DNA from: Zarea fungicola
Lineage: Eukaryota > Ascomycota > Sordariomycetes > Hypocreales > Cordycipitaceae
NCBI GenBank assembly: GCA_900169235.1
Contig: FWCC01000141.1
Location: 8,284 to 72,283, forward strand
DNA length: 64,000 nt
Direction of reading: 5' to 3'
Shown: in pieces, positions 44,897-55,935 of the stretch
Numbering within the stretch: position 1 is the first letter of the stretch
Layout: the number at the start of each line of letters is the position of its first letter
Position numbers and translations under genes: made by a program
The notes under the pieces: model-generated
Database searches by the model: none
What the model saw: the letters and a program-made list of their open reading frames with translations, nothing else
Told to the model about the DNA's origin: nothing

Positions 44897-45458
44897 AGCG
44901 TTGATACTTTTGAGGTTAATATCGAGTGTGTTTTAATTTGTGTCAAGACTGAACCGAGAAGAGACCATCGCACGATAGACTGAGAGGGGTGGGGGGGAAT
45001 ACTAGTTTTAAAAACAGTACAAAAGAAAAAACTAAACCGGTAAAATTAATTGAGTTCAATTCAATTCACCATGTGCCTCCTGAGGTACATGCTTGTTGGT
45101 GACAGGTGTTGGATAGTGCCTCCAGTGGTTGGCTCCTCTCCTCCAACTGACGGTCGGAAAACCGGACAATTGTATTGCAAGCAATTCCATGGCTCTTGGT
45201 ATAAAGAAGTGCAAAATAATTACAATAGTAGCCACAAATATGTGTGGGTTTAGCTCTACTTTTAGATCTTTGCTCGGGGTTCCGAAGTAGCATGTGCTCA
45301 GTTGCTGCTGCCACCACGCTGTCTGGACACAACCAAGCCTGTTTGTGTCAGTGAAAAACTGTGGCAAATGGTACAGGCGATGGGAATACTGGCCGACATG
45401 GTCCGGCTACATTGGCGGGTAATTATCCTATTCATTTTATATACTGTCTATTTACGTG
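44897..45458. other. Convergent intergenic spacer
   Basis: Spacer between the dioxygenase and decarboxylase 3' ends. Overlapping small frames are without homology. Nothing else seen. Confidence 0.5.
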
Positions 45459-46493
45459 TTATGCACTCAATTGTAACAACTCGCGTGCATTTCCTGCGTA
45501 AATCTTGCCAATTGTTTCCTCATCAAATAACTCGCTGAGACCTTTATCCATTGCCGCGCCCTGCTTCTCGATTAAAGGGCCAGGTGTGTAAGGATAGTCG
45601 CTGCCATAGAGTAGTCGACTCTCACTGCTCACCCGCAAAAATCCATGGATAAGATCAGGAAATGGAAATCCGGCAAGGTCAAAATAGAATTTCGTGGTAA
45701 ATAGTTCCTTGACTTTGGCAGAGCTAACCGACGATGGCGTGTTGATAATGGTTGCAAAATTCGTGAATCGCTCAATCAGAGGCGGCAGCACGGCGCCGCA
45801 GTGCGACACCAACCATGTTATGTCAGGATTTCGCTCGACCGTTCCTGATAGTAGCAAGTTGCTGACGGCACGAGCAGTGTCGAAGAAGAACTCGAGCATC
45901 GGTGACGGGTACTGGTCAAGTGGTTTTGGTTCTCCGGGATGGGCGGGATGGCAACATGTAGTTGGATGCATGAAAACAATGGCCTTCCGCTCATTGAGTT
46001 TAGCAAAGACTGCGTCAAGCGATGGGTCGCCCAAATATACCCCATGCGCATTGGTCATGAGAGCGAAGCCGCTTGCGCCGAGGTGGTCGAGCGCATAGTC
46101 GATCTCAGCAAGTGACGACTCCACATCTGGGAGAGGTAGAGAGGCAAAGTAGCCGAAACGCGATGGATAATTGATGCAGATTTCATGAAGCTCTTCGTTT
46201 GTCTCCCGAGTAATTTTTCTCGCAAGCTCATGGTTACCCGGCTGAAGGTGTGTGCCTGGTGAGGTGATGCTGACAATCGATTTGGAGATTCCAAGCTTAT
46301 CCATCAATTCTATATGGCTCTCAGGCGTCCATTGCTACGGATAATTTTGTTAGTATATGAATATGAAACTTGTAGGAGAAGACGGAAATACCGGAATAGC
46401 AGGCATTCCGTCCGGTTTGGAGAAGCCATATTGCTCGTTGTAACGCCTCCAGCCCGGTGGGACAATGTGGCAATGAGTATCAATCCGCTCCAT
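45459..46493 (-). CDS. Amidohydrolase-2 family decarboxylase, PatG/6-methylsalicylate decarboxylase-like
   Basis: A 325-residue TIM-barrel metal enzyme with exons 46493-46392 and 46334-45459. The metal site is built from D5-T6-H7-C8-H9 at the N-terminus, IVFMHPTTCCHP, WLVSHCGAVLPPLIERF and the C-terminal LLYGSDYPYTPG. The sequence AHGVYLGDPSLDAVFAKLNER resembles 6-methylsalicylate decarboxylases of patulin (PatG) and yanuthone clusters; related enzymes decarboxylate salicylate or resorcylates. Expected role: non-oxidative removal of CO2 from an ortho-hydroxybenzoate. In this cluster it could feed m-cresol or phenols into the pathway or remove a side product. Exact substrate is unknown. Confidence 0.87.
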
Positions 46494-47187
46494 TGCACCT
46501 TTGTCAGTTGATTATGAAGCTTGAGTATCGATGGCGCTGTCGAGTACTTCAACACAACAGTTTGTTCGGTGTTACAGCGACTTTAAGTATGTTCCAATAA
46601 ACGTCCCGCAAGATCCCCGCAGGGTCAGTTTGGTCGGCCCACCGAACGCCTCGGACCTTCTCAAATCTCTCGAATTCCGGGGTAATGTGGGAATCCCTTG
46701 GTCGGACTTAGGGTGGCATCCGGGGACACGACCAGCCGAGTGGACCATCAGGGAATCGGTCGCCTGTGGTGGATTTAAAAGTTTTCATTTCAAAGGCTAG
46801 AGTAAGCTTGTAAATCATTGGCCACTTTAGATCCATCTTTACCTGCTTGAAATTGAGAATACTCCCGCAAGAATTGGCTGCGGGAAATGGTCCGGGAACC
46901 GGCCAGCCGCTCGTGTAAGTCGCCTCGGATGAGTCGGAGGTGGGGGTCAATGGTGAGCAATGAACTTTCCATCGTGAAGAGAATAGAGGTGCCGCAAAAT
47001 AGCATCTTTGTCCCCACACAGCGCGTGGCTATTACTATCCAGACTCAAATGACTCGGTAACATGGCTGCAAAGCGTGCTCCAAATCATAGATCAGTTTGC
47101 CGTAATTCTGAATGGGCCGTACTCTTATTTTATTTTATTTTTCAAAGAAGAAAAATTATATGTATATAATAGAGCTAAAATGTTGGC
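46494..47187. promoter_or_regulatory. Decarboxylase upstream region
   Basis: A 694-bp spacer. CGG/CCGG elements are frequent at 46630-46735, including TTCCGGGGTAA, which inversely resembles the cluster motif. An 89-codon ATG frame at 46531-46800 covers these elements and is unlikely to be a gene. Confidence 0.45.
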
Positions 47188-48184
47188 CTAACCATATAGC
47201 TGACTCACGGCATTATCAATTTGGCGTTTCCACGAGCTTCCCCGCCATCCGTTGAGACTGTCTGGATATTCTGGCATTTTCCCTTCCAGAATTGCGTCGT
47301 GAGCCAAAGCAACAAAAACATTTTTATATCCATCAAGCTCTCTGATCTTGGCCATTGTCAAAATAGCGGTTTGCGGGTCTTTGTGAAAGCTTGATGTCCC
47401 ATTCGGCCCAACTGTTACACTCACGGGCCGGGCCCCAGTAAGAAGGGCGCGGTGATGGCAACAGTCGCCGCCCATAAACACCCATTCGTCTTCACCAGTG
47501 TGCACCAATGCCCCAAGATGACCAGGCATGTGCCCAGGCGTGTCGATAAGATACAGTGAGCCATCTCCAAAGTAATCATACGCGCGTTCAAACGGGCCTA
47601 CCTTTACCCATGTATCCTTTTCGAAGGACAGTTCCACGTACTTGTCGTGGTCGATAATGCTTGAGAGGAAGGGCGATTTAGGATCTTTGGGAAAGCCTGG
47701 AGTGGTTGCCTTTGACGACCCTGGACCGCATACAAACTTGGCATGGGAAAATGTTTCTGGGGCCCCTGTGTGGTCAAAATGAAGATGAGAGAATATGACG
47801 GCGGATATTTCTGTAGGCGCAACTGGCCCGCGCGTGAGAATATCCCAAGCATCCTCTGGCACATTGGGAGAGATGTAGGCGTGGTCAGCACGAATGACAT
47901 CTGGGTTCTTATTAAAGTCCTATAGCCCGAAATAATTAATTTTCCACAGCCAAAATGCAGGATCCTTTATTTCGACCAACCTTTCTCATCCCCAAGTCAA
48001 ACAAAACATGCGCTCCAGAGGGGTGGCTGATGAGAAAACTAAAATCTGGCGAAAGCTGGCGCGCCTTGTGCATATCGGCATCACCATCTTCGAAAAGCCA
48101 GCGGTCGGGCAGGAAAATATGCCCGGTTGGTAGAGCTGATACCTGCAGGGTGACGGCTGTGTGTGGAAGATGGGCAGAACTCAT
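47188..48184 (-). CDS. Metallo-beta-lactamase-fold hydrolase (lactonase-like)
   Basis: A 311-residue hydrolase with exons 48184-47981 and 47919-47188. The zinc-binding signature HLHFDH is at residues 113-118. Further ligands are expected at LIDTPGHMPGH and at FMGGDCCHH, with ALAHDA near the C-terminus. The N-terminus (FSFLISHPSGAHVLFDLGMRK) matches the AttM-like lactonase group. In an aromatic-degradation setting it could open a lactone intermediate or cleave an ester, but no substrate is evident. It lies on the same strand as the decarboxylase, about 0.7 kb upstream of it. Confidence 0.87.
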
Positions 48185-49199
48185 GTTGCTTGTGAAGCTA
48201 AGCTCGATGTCTCAAAGTCGTTATTGTTGAGTCGTAGAGTACGGCAGCCACTCTCACTATTACGGCAGGATATTTTATGCTTTTCACAAGAGTTTTAAGC
48301 TACCGATAATAGTCCGTATAATTAATGAGAGTCATAAGTGGTAACGGCTGCTGTGGGTGTGCGCCAACACTCGCACAGTTCCGTCTTCCGCATTGGCCAT
48401 TTCCCTAGGCTCGGAGTTTGGATAGCGTTCCGGTTGCCACATTTCGTTCCACTTGTTACACCCTATTGCTCCGGTACGTAAATCCCATTGCTCTCCTAAT
48501 GCGAGGTGTAAATCAGCAGCCTGCAGGTTCGCTATGTGAGTTATCGATCTTCTGCCGGGACTAAGATTGAGGAAAACAAAAAATCTTGAAAGGCTCCAAG
48601 GGCTGAGCTTCGTCGGTAGAGTCAATTTCTGGCAGGTTGCCTAAAATGATACAGAATAATAAATTGAATGTTGATTCTTTATGATTTAGTCATTGGAAAT
48701 TCCCTCTTTATTTTCTTCAAATTAGCGATAGCATTTCCCTGTTGAGAGTGCCCAATTCAGCACCTTGGGGTGATCCCTGTTTTAATTATACCGGTGTCTG
48801 ACTCCAAGCACTCTCGGGGCCATTGTCTGGGGAAGGGACTTGCCCTTGTATTTAGCAAATCTCCTACGTAATAGAGTCGAATCGCCTGGCCAAAAGGGTT
48901 CATGCCAATCTAACTCGCGGTGAAAAGAAAAATACTATGTATTCAGTCTTGCTCCTCTTTCCATTTTGTACTGTCTGGAGGATTCGGATTTTTCGTCCGT
49001 TAAAAGGGGGTTATTAGCTGCCTAAATTTCGGCGGCTAGCTCTCCTTTGATCTTCTGATGCTCGTGGCTCAACTCAACGAGATCCATCCTGCATTTGTCT
49101 TTTTCAGACTTTTTTCCTCTTCAGCGAATTATACACTTATATACATTGCCCAATCATATGCTGACATGGAAACTCAAAAACCATACCCTATGCTACATA
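48185..49199. other. Intergenic, boundary of aromatic cluster
   Basis: A 1.0-kb spacer with no ATG-initiated frame of interest. It separates the catabolic genes from the kinase pair. Confidence 0.5.
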
Positions 49200-52100
49200 C
49201 TAAGACCCGCCAGCGCCGTCCACAGAGCGGAGCCAGTGAAGAATGTCACTTTTTGGCATCCCGACACCGCCCACCTTGTTGGTTAATCGCCTCCCATTCT
49301 GGCACGCGACCGAACCGTGGCTGGATGACCCCGAGTCGGACTCAAAAAAAAATTTGGGTAGACCCCTGCTTCTAACCCTTGCCTTGGGCCGCCTGCCGCC
49401 GCCACGCACGTCGTCCGCTCTCGGACCCCGTGCATCCATCCCGTCCGGCCGGGGTGCGCGTGGCGCGGCTCCCTGGCGGAGGCGTTCTGACTCCTGCGCG
49501 CTGGCCCGCCGTTCCCGTTCTCCGTCGGGCGGCGCTGGCTGAAAGGTAGACGCGCGGTGGTATGGAGAATAGCGCACGTCGGAGTACTTCAATGGCGTGG
49601 TCGTGCGTAGCTCCCTCTCTCTGTCGACAGGCAGGTAGTTGGCGTATTGCACATCATCCTCGTCGAATTTTCGCGGCTCAAAAATCGGCGGCCGCCTGTA
49701 CTCGTCCGCCAGTGGGCGTACACGCCATGCGTGTGCCGCGTCCGCCGGATTCATGGGAGTGCGGTCTGAGCTGGGCGGTTGGTGCGGAACGCCTTGGGAT
49801 TGTCCCGTATACTCGTCGTTGTCCCGGCCCGACTCGTAACCTGTTGGGTTTCTCGTGCTGTTCCAGCCGTGTCCATCCGCGGTGTTTGGGCGCAGGTAAC
49901 TTGGAGGGTCCTCGGTCTCTGAAAATGGCGGTTGCGAGGAGTGAGGTCGAGGCGGAGCCAGCCTCTCGCCTCTCGGAACCTCATTAAAAATGTCTTCGGG
50001 CGTCGCATATCGCTGACCTGGCGGAAGAGCAGGCGGCGCTGCTGGCACATACGGACCCTTTGCATCTTGGCCAGCATACGGCCTGGGTAGTTGGGATTTC
50101 CTGACGAACTCTCGATCCGGTTCGGCACCGAGATACTCGTCCTCTACAGGCTGCTTCCAGTCATACGTCGCGGCCGACTCCACCAGCCGACGCCATACGC
50201 CGTCGCCGATGATGTTGCGGATCTGGTCCGCGATGTCCACGCTGGCAAATTGTCGGTTCCGTAGCAGGGTGCAGATGAACCGGTGGTACACACTCGACTT
50301 GGCGGGCTCTGGACACCGCTTCAGTGCGTTCACCTCGGGATCGACCAGTATACTGCGAAATAGCCGCAAAGGGATAACCTGCCCGCAGCACTGGATCGTC
50401 ACTTCCTTGCAGATGATGTCCCGCGCGAAGAGCTCCATCAGGCAGCAGTGGCACAGCCAGTGCTGGCACGGTGCCAGCTCGATAGGACCCGAGGGGATCA
50501 TTCTCTTGAGGGGGTAGGCATCACCGCAGAAGAAGCATCTCTGGGAAACGCGAGGTTTGGCCGTCGGAAAGAGATCTAGTTCCCGTCTACATCGTTCGAG
50601 ATAGACTAGGAGATCGCTCCTGCCATCATCGTCGCTGGAATTGCCGGTTTCATCGAAGCTGTATTGTGTTTGGGGTGGTGGCTCACTGGTCCTAGCATTC
50701 TCCTCAGACTGATTCTGCGCTACACTTACTCTTCCGCTCTCGGCGGATCTAGTCGATATCTTTCGACGCAGATCAGTCTTCTCGCTGTCTCGCGAAAAAT
50801 GAGGGCGACTCGCCGGTGAGCCGGGTTGTAGCGATCGGATTGACGCACCGTCCTCGCACGAGCTTACCGATTGCACGGCAACACTGACACAGTTCGTGTC
50901 CCAAAAGGGGCTTCCTGGGGTTACGGGGGATTGTGAATGTGGCACATCTGGTGATGGTGTAGTGGCAACCTCTAGTACGTAAGGCGAGGATGGGGGCAAG
51001 ACCTCCCTGTCACCCTCCTGTGTTTCGTCGACGCAGTCCTCTACAGACGGTGAGCGATATCTGGGTGTAGTATGTTTCACGGTCAACTCGTTGGGTTGTG
51101 TAACAAGTATTTTTATAGTATCGGATGGCTGGCCAGGACAATCGGTGATGGTGCTCCAGGATGCAGAGGCCATAGAGGTGATTGTCTCGCTAATTTGCAG
51201 CATTAGATCGAATTGCTTCAGTGAGAGAAAGAAACGTACCTGGCTCCTGTTGTTCCTGAGATGGATGCCAACGGTGTCGTCATCCAAGGATGCGTATTGG
51301 CGACGGCCGAAGACAATCGACTCAGCCCATTCACTCGCATCAGCGAAGCAATAAAGTCTTGGCCTTGTGTGCTGACAGCTAGTTTTTGGAGAGGCTCGAG
51401 AGGAAAGCCAAGCTGCCCAGCTGCATATTGGAACACCTCAAAGGCGGCAAATGGTGTTAAACTCGTCAGCATAATGTAGACAACGGCGCCGAGCGACCAC
51501 ATATCGACGGCAGAGGTGTAGGAACCTTGGCCACCGTTGAACCCCAAGGCCTCAGGTGCGGCAAATCCAATTGAACCTCGTTGTAGCGTGTGCAGGCTTG
51601 TCGCATCCTGATGCCTTCGCTTGGTGATGCCAAAGTCAGCAATCTTGACGAACCATCCAGGACCTTTGGTGACAACCATGATGTTCTACTTGGTCAGCAT
51701 GCACCATGTCCACGTGAGGAAGAGAAACATACCCCCGGTTTTAGATCCCGGTGAGTGAATCCATTCTCATGCATAAGTTTCAAACCCTCAAGAATTTGGC
51801 CCGTAATGAGCCGAGCCTCGTGCTCTGGGAGCGGTTTGGCGAGGTGCCTCTGCAAATCGCCATGCTCCAGATATTCCATTGTTATAAAAACGTAATCTGG
51901 CGATTCGTACCAGCCATCCGATCGCACGAAGCAGTGTGTATACTGGCGTCCGTTAGCAGGCAAGCCTCTCCATTACGTGGCGCGCACTAACATTTGGATG
52001 CGAGAATTTCATAATTGCCTCGAGCTCTCTTGTGTAATCCAAAGGATCCCCTGGCACAATGTCCTTTTTAATCTGCTTTACGGCGCGCAGTCGCGCGTGG

Positions 52101-52321
52101 CCGCCTCGGTCGCATCGCTCCAGGTGAACGATACCGTAGGCGCCATGGCCAAGCTGCCGGTCGCGGAACCATAGCTCCTCGGTGCGCAGGCGGCGCTCGT
52201 GGACGGAGCTGCCAGACGCGTACGAGACGTTTTTCGTGTGAGTCGCAAAGATCTCGGCCTCAAGCCTGGCGTCGCGGACAATGTCAGGTAGGGCGGCGAA
52301 GGGATGACTGCCGATGGGCAT
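49200..52321 (-). CDS. Ser/Thr protein kinase with C-terminal RING-like domain
   Basis: A 991-residue protein with exons 52321-51992, 51942-51733, 51685-51240 and 51189-49200. The kinase domain (about 50-320) is complete: glycine loop GHGAYG at 58-63, VAIK-type Lys82, HRD at 174-176 in THRDLKPGNIM, DFG at 197-199 and APE at 223-225, so it should be active. Disordered Ser/Pro-rich sequence follows. Then comes a cysteine domain at about 547-597 with CFFC, CQHWLCHCC and QCC, in the order C-x2-C, C-x-H, C-x-C-C, C-C of a RING finger as in RBR-type proteins. The last 350 residues are Arg/Pro/Glu-rich and low in complexity. It may couple phosphorylation to ubiquitin transfer. It is head-to-head with the HeLo-like pseudokinase. 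Confidence 0.85.
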
Positions 52322-52744
52322 GCTGGCCGCCTATGCGCTGCCGTCCTGTGTCTCGGACGGCAGAGACGACCAAAATCCAGCCGTGAGAAGTGCATTCAGC
52401 GGTTTGCGACGGCGCTGGAGCAGGACGACACATGGAAAGAACATTGCCGCATGTTGATGATTGAAGATGAAGAGGCGCAGCTGAGCTCGGCCCCTGCAGG
52501 CTGACTACTTGCTGGAAACGAGGCTGAATGATCATGGGCGAATGACCCCGCACTTCAAATGTACCAAGCACAGCCTCAGCTGTGGATGCTATTCTGTAGT
52601 ACATTTATTGCCTTTGCTACTACCCTCTTGATGGGTTGCATGTATCTCGCGTTCTTACGACCTGGACAAATTGTTTTAATGCGGAGCCGAGGAGGCATTG
52701 GTCATACGAGCAAGTAGCAACCTCCTGCTTAATCAATCAAAATC
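52322..52744. promoter_or_regulatory. Divergent promoter of the kinase/pseudokinase pair
   Basis: Only 423 bp separate the two ATGs. No operator is recognised. Co-expression of both genes is expected from the spacing. Confidence 0.5.
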
Positions 52745-54357
52745 ATGGCTGAGATGGTTATGGCCGCGTTAGCGACGGCGGATCTCTGTCTCAAGTGTGC
52801 ATTCGAGACGATTTGCTGCATTAGTTCCCATTACTGACGGACAACAGATATGGCAGGATCCTCGTCGAACTGTACCACGACTTCAAGGTGGCTGACATGG
52901 GCGTCCGCGAAAAGATCATCTTCATCGAGGCGACGTGGTGTCGCACGGAAAAGCAGGTCGAGTTCGTTAAGCGCGTTGCCCACACCATGAGCGATGACCA
53001 CTGCCGGATCCAGAAAGAGGTGCTAGAGACGCTGGAGGCCAAGCTGCTCGCCGCCATCGCGAGGATCAAGCCGCTCGCCACGAAACGGGGCACGACGCAC
53101 GCCCTTGTCAACGGCATTACGCGGCTAAAGTACGCCCTTATACGCGAGTCGCTAGACAAGACGCTCGCCGAGTTGGAGCGGTGGCGTGACGTGTTCGACC
53201 CGACGTGGTATCTGATTATATTGAACAAGAGCGAGGCCATTGACTCGGAGCTGGTGGACGACATCCCCAATGCAGCACCTCCTCCATCTCTCCCATCCGC
53301 ACTGGTGACAGCGCGGAATCTGCGTCAGTCACTGACAGGCACAGGAACGCATGTCAACCTCGATGAGGCGGGACTAGACTGGGCATCGGCGCAGACAATA
53401 CGCTACACAACGATCCGGGTCATCCAGCGGGCCAGGTCGGAGAGGCGTTTTCTCGTCGATGCCATTGCTTGCAGCGGCGACCTCGACGTCCCGCGGGCCC
53501 GCGCCGACGCGGAGACCATGGCGATGAAGCTAAAGCAGGTCGATCCCAAGGCGTTTGGGCTCCTGGCCTGCCAGGGACTGGTGAAGCGCAAGGACCCTGC
53601 TACGGGGCACCTGACCTCGATCGACCTGATTTTCCGCCCGCAGGCGGACGGCGCGCGAATCATCAGCCTGCGCGAGGAGCTACTCGCGCAGCGCGCCTTT
53701 AGCCTCACCGCGGTCCTCGGGCTGGCGCGACGGCTTGCGCTCGCCGTCAGCTTCGTGCACACGTGCGGGTTCGTGCACAAGAACATTCGCCCCGAGACGG
53801 TCGTGCTCTCGCTCGCCGACGACGACGCGGCACCCGGGTCGGCATTTCTGCTCGGTTTCGACCGGTTCCGCAGCGCGCACTTCCAGACTCTGCGCCGCGG
53901 CGACACGGCGTGGGAGCGCAACCTGTACCGGCATCCACAGCGGCAGGGCGTGCGTATGCACGAGGACTACGTGATGCAGCACGACGTGTACGCACTGGGG
54001 GTGTGCCTGCTGGAGATTGGCCTCTGGGACTCGTTCGTGGTGTACTCGGGAGAGGCGGACGGGACCAGGATGCAGTCATCTGCGCTGCTCGAGCTGTGCG
54101 ATGAAGGCTTTGCGGCAGAGAGCGCGCCGAGGCTCGGCCAGGATATCAAAGAGCATCTAGTCAAGCTCGCGAGGGAGAGGCTGCCGCAGCGAATGGGAGA
54201 CTTGTACACGGCTGTGGTTGTTACTTGCCTCACATGCTTAGACCGGGGCAATGACGACTTTGGGGACGAGGAGCATGTGCGGGACGATGATGGTGTCTTG
54301 ATTGGCATCCGGTTTATTGAAAAGGTTGTTTTCAAGCTTGCGGAGATTGTACTATAA
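52745..54357 (+). CDS. HeLo-like domain protein kinase homologue (pseudokinase)
   Basis: A 519-residue protein with exons 52745-52794 and 52848-54357. The first exon encodes MAEMVMAALATADLCLK, and joins to YGRILVELYHDF. Residues 1-130 are helical and match the HeLo-like N-terminal module of fungal cell-death and allorecognition proteins. A kinase-like domain follows, but the catalytic motifs are lost: HRD is H327-K328-N329 in FVHKNIRPETVVLS, and DFG is G353-F354-D355. The later YRHPQRQG and HDVYALGVCLLEIGLW are kept. It is therefore probably catalytically dead. The arrangement of helical bundle then pseudokinase parallels animal and plant MLKL executioners of necroptosis; shared ancestry is only suggested. 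Confidence 0.85.
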
Positions 54358-54563
54358 TATGGGCAAGGGTGAGGAAGTAAACAATTACCTTGTAAAGAGC
54401 AAGGCACAATTTACAGTTTATGCTTAATTTCACGTTATTCCTACGCCTTGGAATAACCGGGGCGGACGCTGCCAAGCCAGACCCAGCCCAAAGCCTTTCT
54501 CGGGATGATGAAATGCCTTGAGCAGGCTGCGCATCCCTCCTACCCGTGACCAGCACCGCGGCC

Positions 54564-54827
54564 ATGTCGTCAGACGAATCCGACTACAACCGCGCGGCCG
54601 ACATGCACCGCGCGCCGCTGCACACGCCGCAGCAGATGGCCGCCCTGCTCCTCGACCTGTACACGTTCCTCACCACCCTGCACTTTGACCCGGCCGATCT
54701 CAAGGTGGCTCTGGCGGACGGCTGGCCGGAGAGGTTTCGGTATAAAGAAGCCATGGCGTATCTACTGCCAGTGGTGGAGGATATCGCCGAGGATAATGAC
54801 GACCGGTGGTGGATGGACTGTATGTGA
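54564..54827 (+). CDS. Small acidic hypothetical protein
   Basis: An 87-residue ATG frame 206 bp downstream of the pseudokinase. Sequence features are HTPQQMAALLLDLYTFLTTL and HFDPADLKVALADGWPE, which I associate with N-terminal parts of longer uncharacterised fungal proteins. The remainder diverges and ends in DDRWWMDCM. It may be a truncated copy, a short paralogue or the first exon of a longer gene. A GTATGT donor is present near its end, but splicing to the next acceptor gives an immediate stop. Confidence 0.45.
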   Translation: MSSDESDYNRAADMHRAPLHTPQQMAALLLDLYTFLTTLHFDPADLKVALADGWPERFRYKEAMAYLLPVVEDIAEDNDDRWWMDCM

Positions 54828-55298
54828 CCTGGGCCCAATCTGGTACTTGGTGCTTGATGGCCCAGGGGAATTGTGGCGACGCCGACAGAATTCACATTGA
54901 TAATAGACACAAATGAGAGTGTTGTCCTTTTTGTCCTATCCGAATTGTTCTATTGCTCGTAGCCGTTACATTTTCTACAATGTCGTCCTATTTCCCTCCT
55001 TGATCGGTTGTATCAAGTGATGGTGAGTGTATTTCTAAAAGTAAAATATGCTTTACTTAATAATCCTTATATACTCTTCAATCTTGATAAATGATAATAT
55101 TAATATATACTTTAGTTATCTTACTATTTAGGTTATTATTTATCCTCAGCAGAGGTTAAAATCTTTTCTGCCATGCTGCCATGCTGCCATGGCAGATCAA
55201 AGAAAGGCTGGCCCTTCGAGGAAGCACCTGTCGGATACAAAGTCCGCTGTCGGAAGCTTCACTGGAAGGCATTATTGTGAATTCCTTCAATGCCAAGT
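54828..55298. other. Intergenic, AT-rich
   Basis: No gene. Very AT-rich at 55030-55140, with a short repeat CATGCTGC in tandem near 55171-55186. Confidence 0.45.
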
Positions 55299-55486
55299 TT
55301 AGCAGAACTTGCAATCCACATGTACAGGACTGAGAGTCCTTGTTAGCATGAACCTGGCCACATGCGCGGCGATGCAGGACATAGAACTCACTTGGTCTGC
55401 TGAGGAGCCGGTGCAGAGGCCGCGGGCGCACCGAAGGCGATGGTGGCAAGAGCCGTAACGGCAGCAAGAATCTTGAAAGTATCCAT
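55299..55486 (-). CDS. Possible 44-residue secreted peptide
   Basis: ATG at 55486 begins a convincing signal peptide (MDTFKILAAVTALATIAFG) followed by an Ala/Pro-rich stretch. A canonical intron (GTGAGT donor, CTAAC branch site, AAG acceptor; 55339-55391) joins it to a short second exon ending HVDCKFC and a TAA. The mature peptide would be about 25 residues with two Cys. An alternative acceptor 15 nt upstream adds five residues. Without the intron the frame stops right after the Ala/Pro stretch. Too short to classify. Confidence 0.4.
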
Positions 55487-55746
55487 TGTAAAAAGAAGTT
55501 GAAATAGTGACAGAGTTGTATTAGTATTGCTGCGGTAGCAAAAAGGAATTGAGCTACAGTTTAAAGACGCGGGAATGGCCAGTTTAAATGCTTGAGCTGG
55601 TATTTGGCAAGACCAGGCTAGGTATATCACCTCACTGCAAGATGTCGGACTCTGCAGAAAGCGGCTGCAGGGCCTATGGACGACACCCCTCGGCGTGAGA
55701 TTTCTGTGCAGGCTCCAACTTCTCCATTAGTCGGAGCGCGTAATTT

Positions 55747-55935
55747 TTAAACATAGACAAGATATGCAGAGAAAATGTGACTGTGACTGATGGTGCATGG
55801 TGCATGATAAACCCTTGCGAGGCATAGCTTACAGACGCCACCAACCGTACAACTCCTACACCAGAAGAAGTATGTGTGCCCGAAGCCCTGTGGCATGTTT
55901 CGGGCATCTACTCCACAACTTGAGCAGCTATACAT
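55747..55935 (-). CDS. Possible 62-residue cysteine-rich protein
   Basis: ATG frame with seven Cys arranged as paired C-x2-C units (SCSSCG, FWCRSC, VCKLC) followed by YHAPC, as in small zinc-binding domains. There is no signal peptide. It is isolated in a gene-poor stretch and could be chance or a relic of a zinc-finger gene. Confidence 0.25.
   Translation of the reverse strand: MYSCSSCGVDARNMPQGFGHTYFFWCRSCTVGGVCKLCLARVYHAPCTISHSHIFSAYLVYV

Noticed and set aside
46531..46800. An 89-codon ATG frame upstream of the decarboxylase
   Set aside because: No domain, and it covers a cluster of CCGG elements in the promoter region, so it is probably a chance frame.
48332..48625. A 97-codon minus-strand frame between the MBL-fold gene and the kinase
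   Set aside because: Begins with TTG, has no ATG in a useful position and no domain.
49243..49987. Plus-strand frames opposite the kinase C-terminal tail
   Set aside because: Shadows of the GC-rich, low-complexity minus-strand exon, which is open for 1,990 bp.
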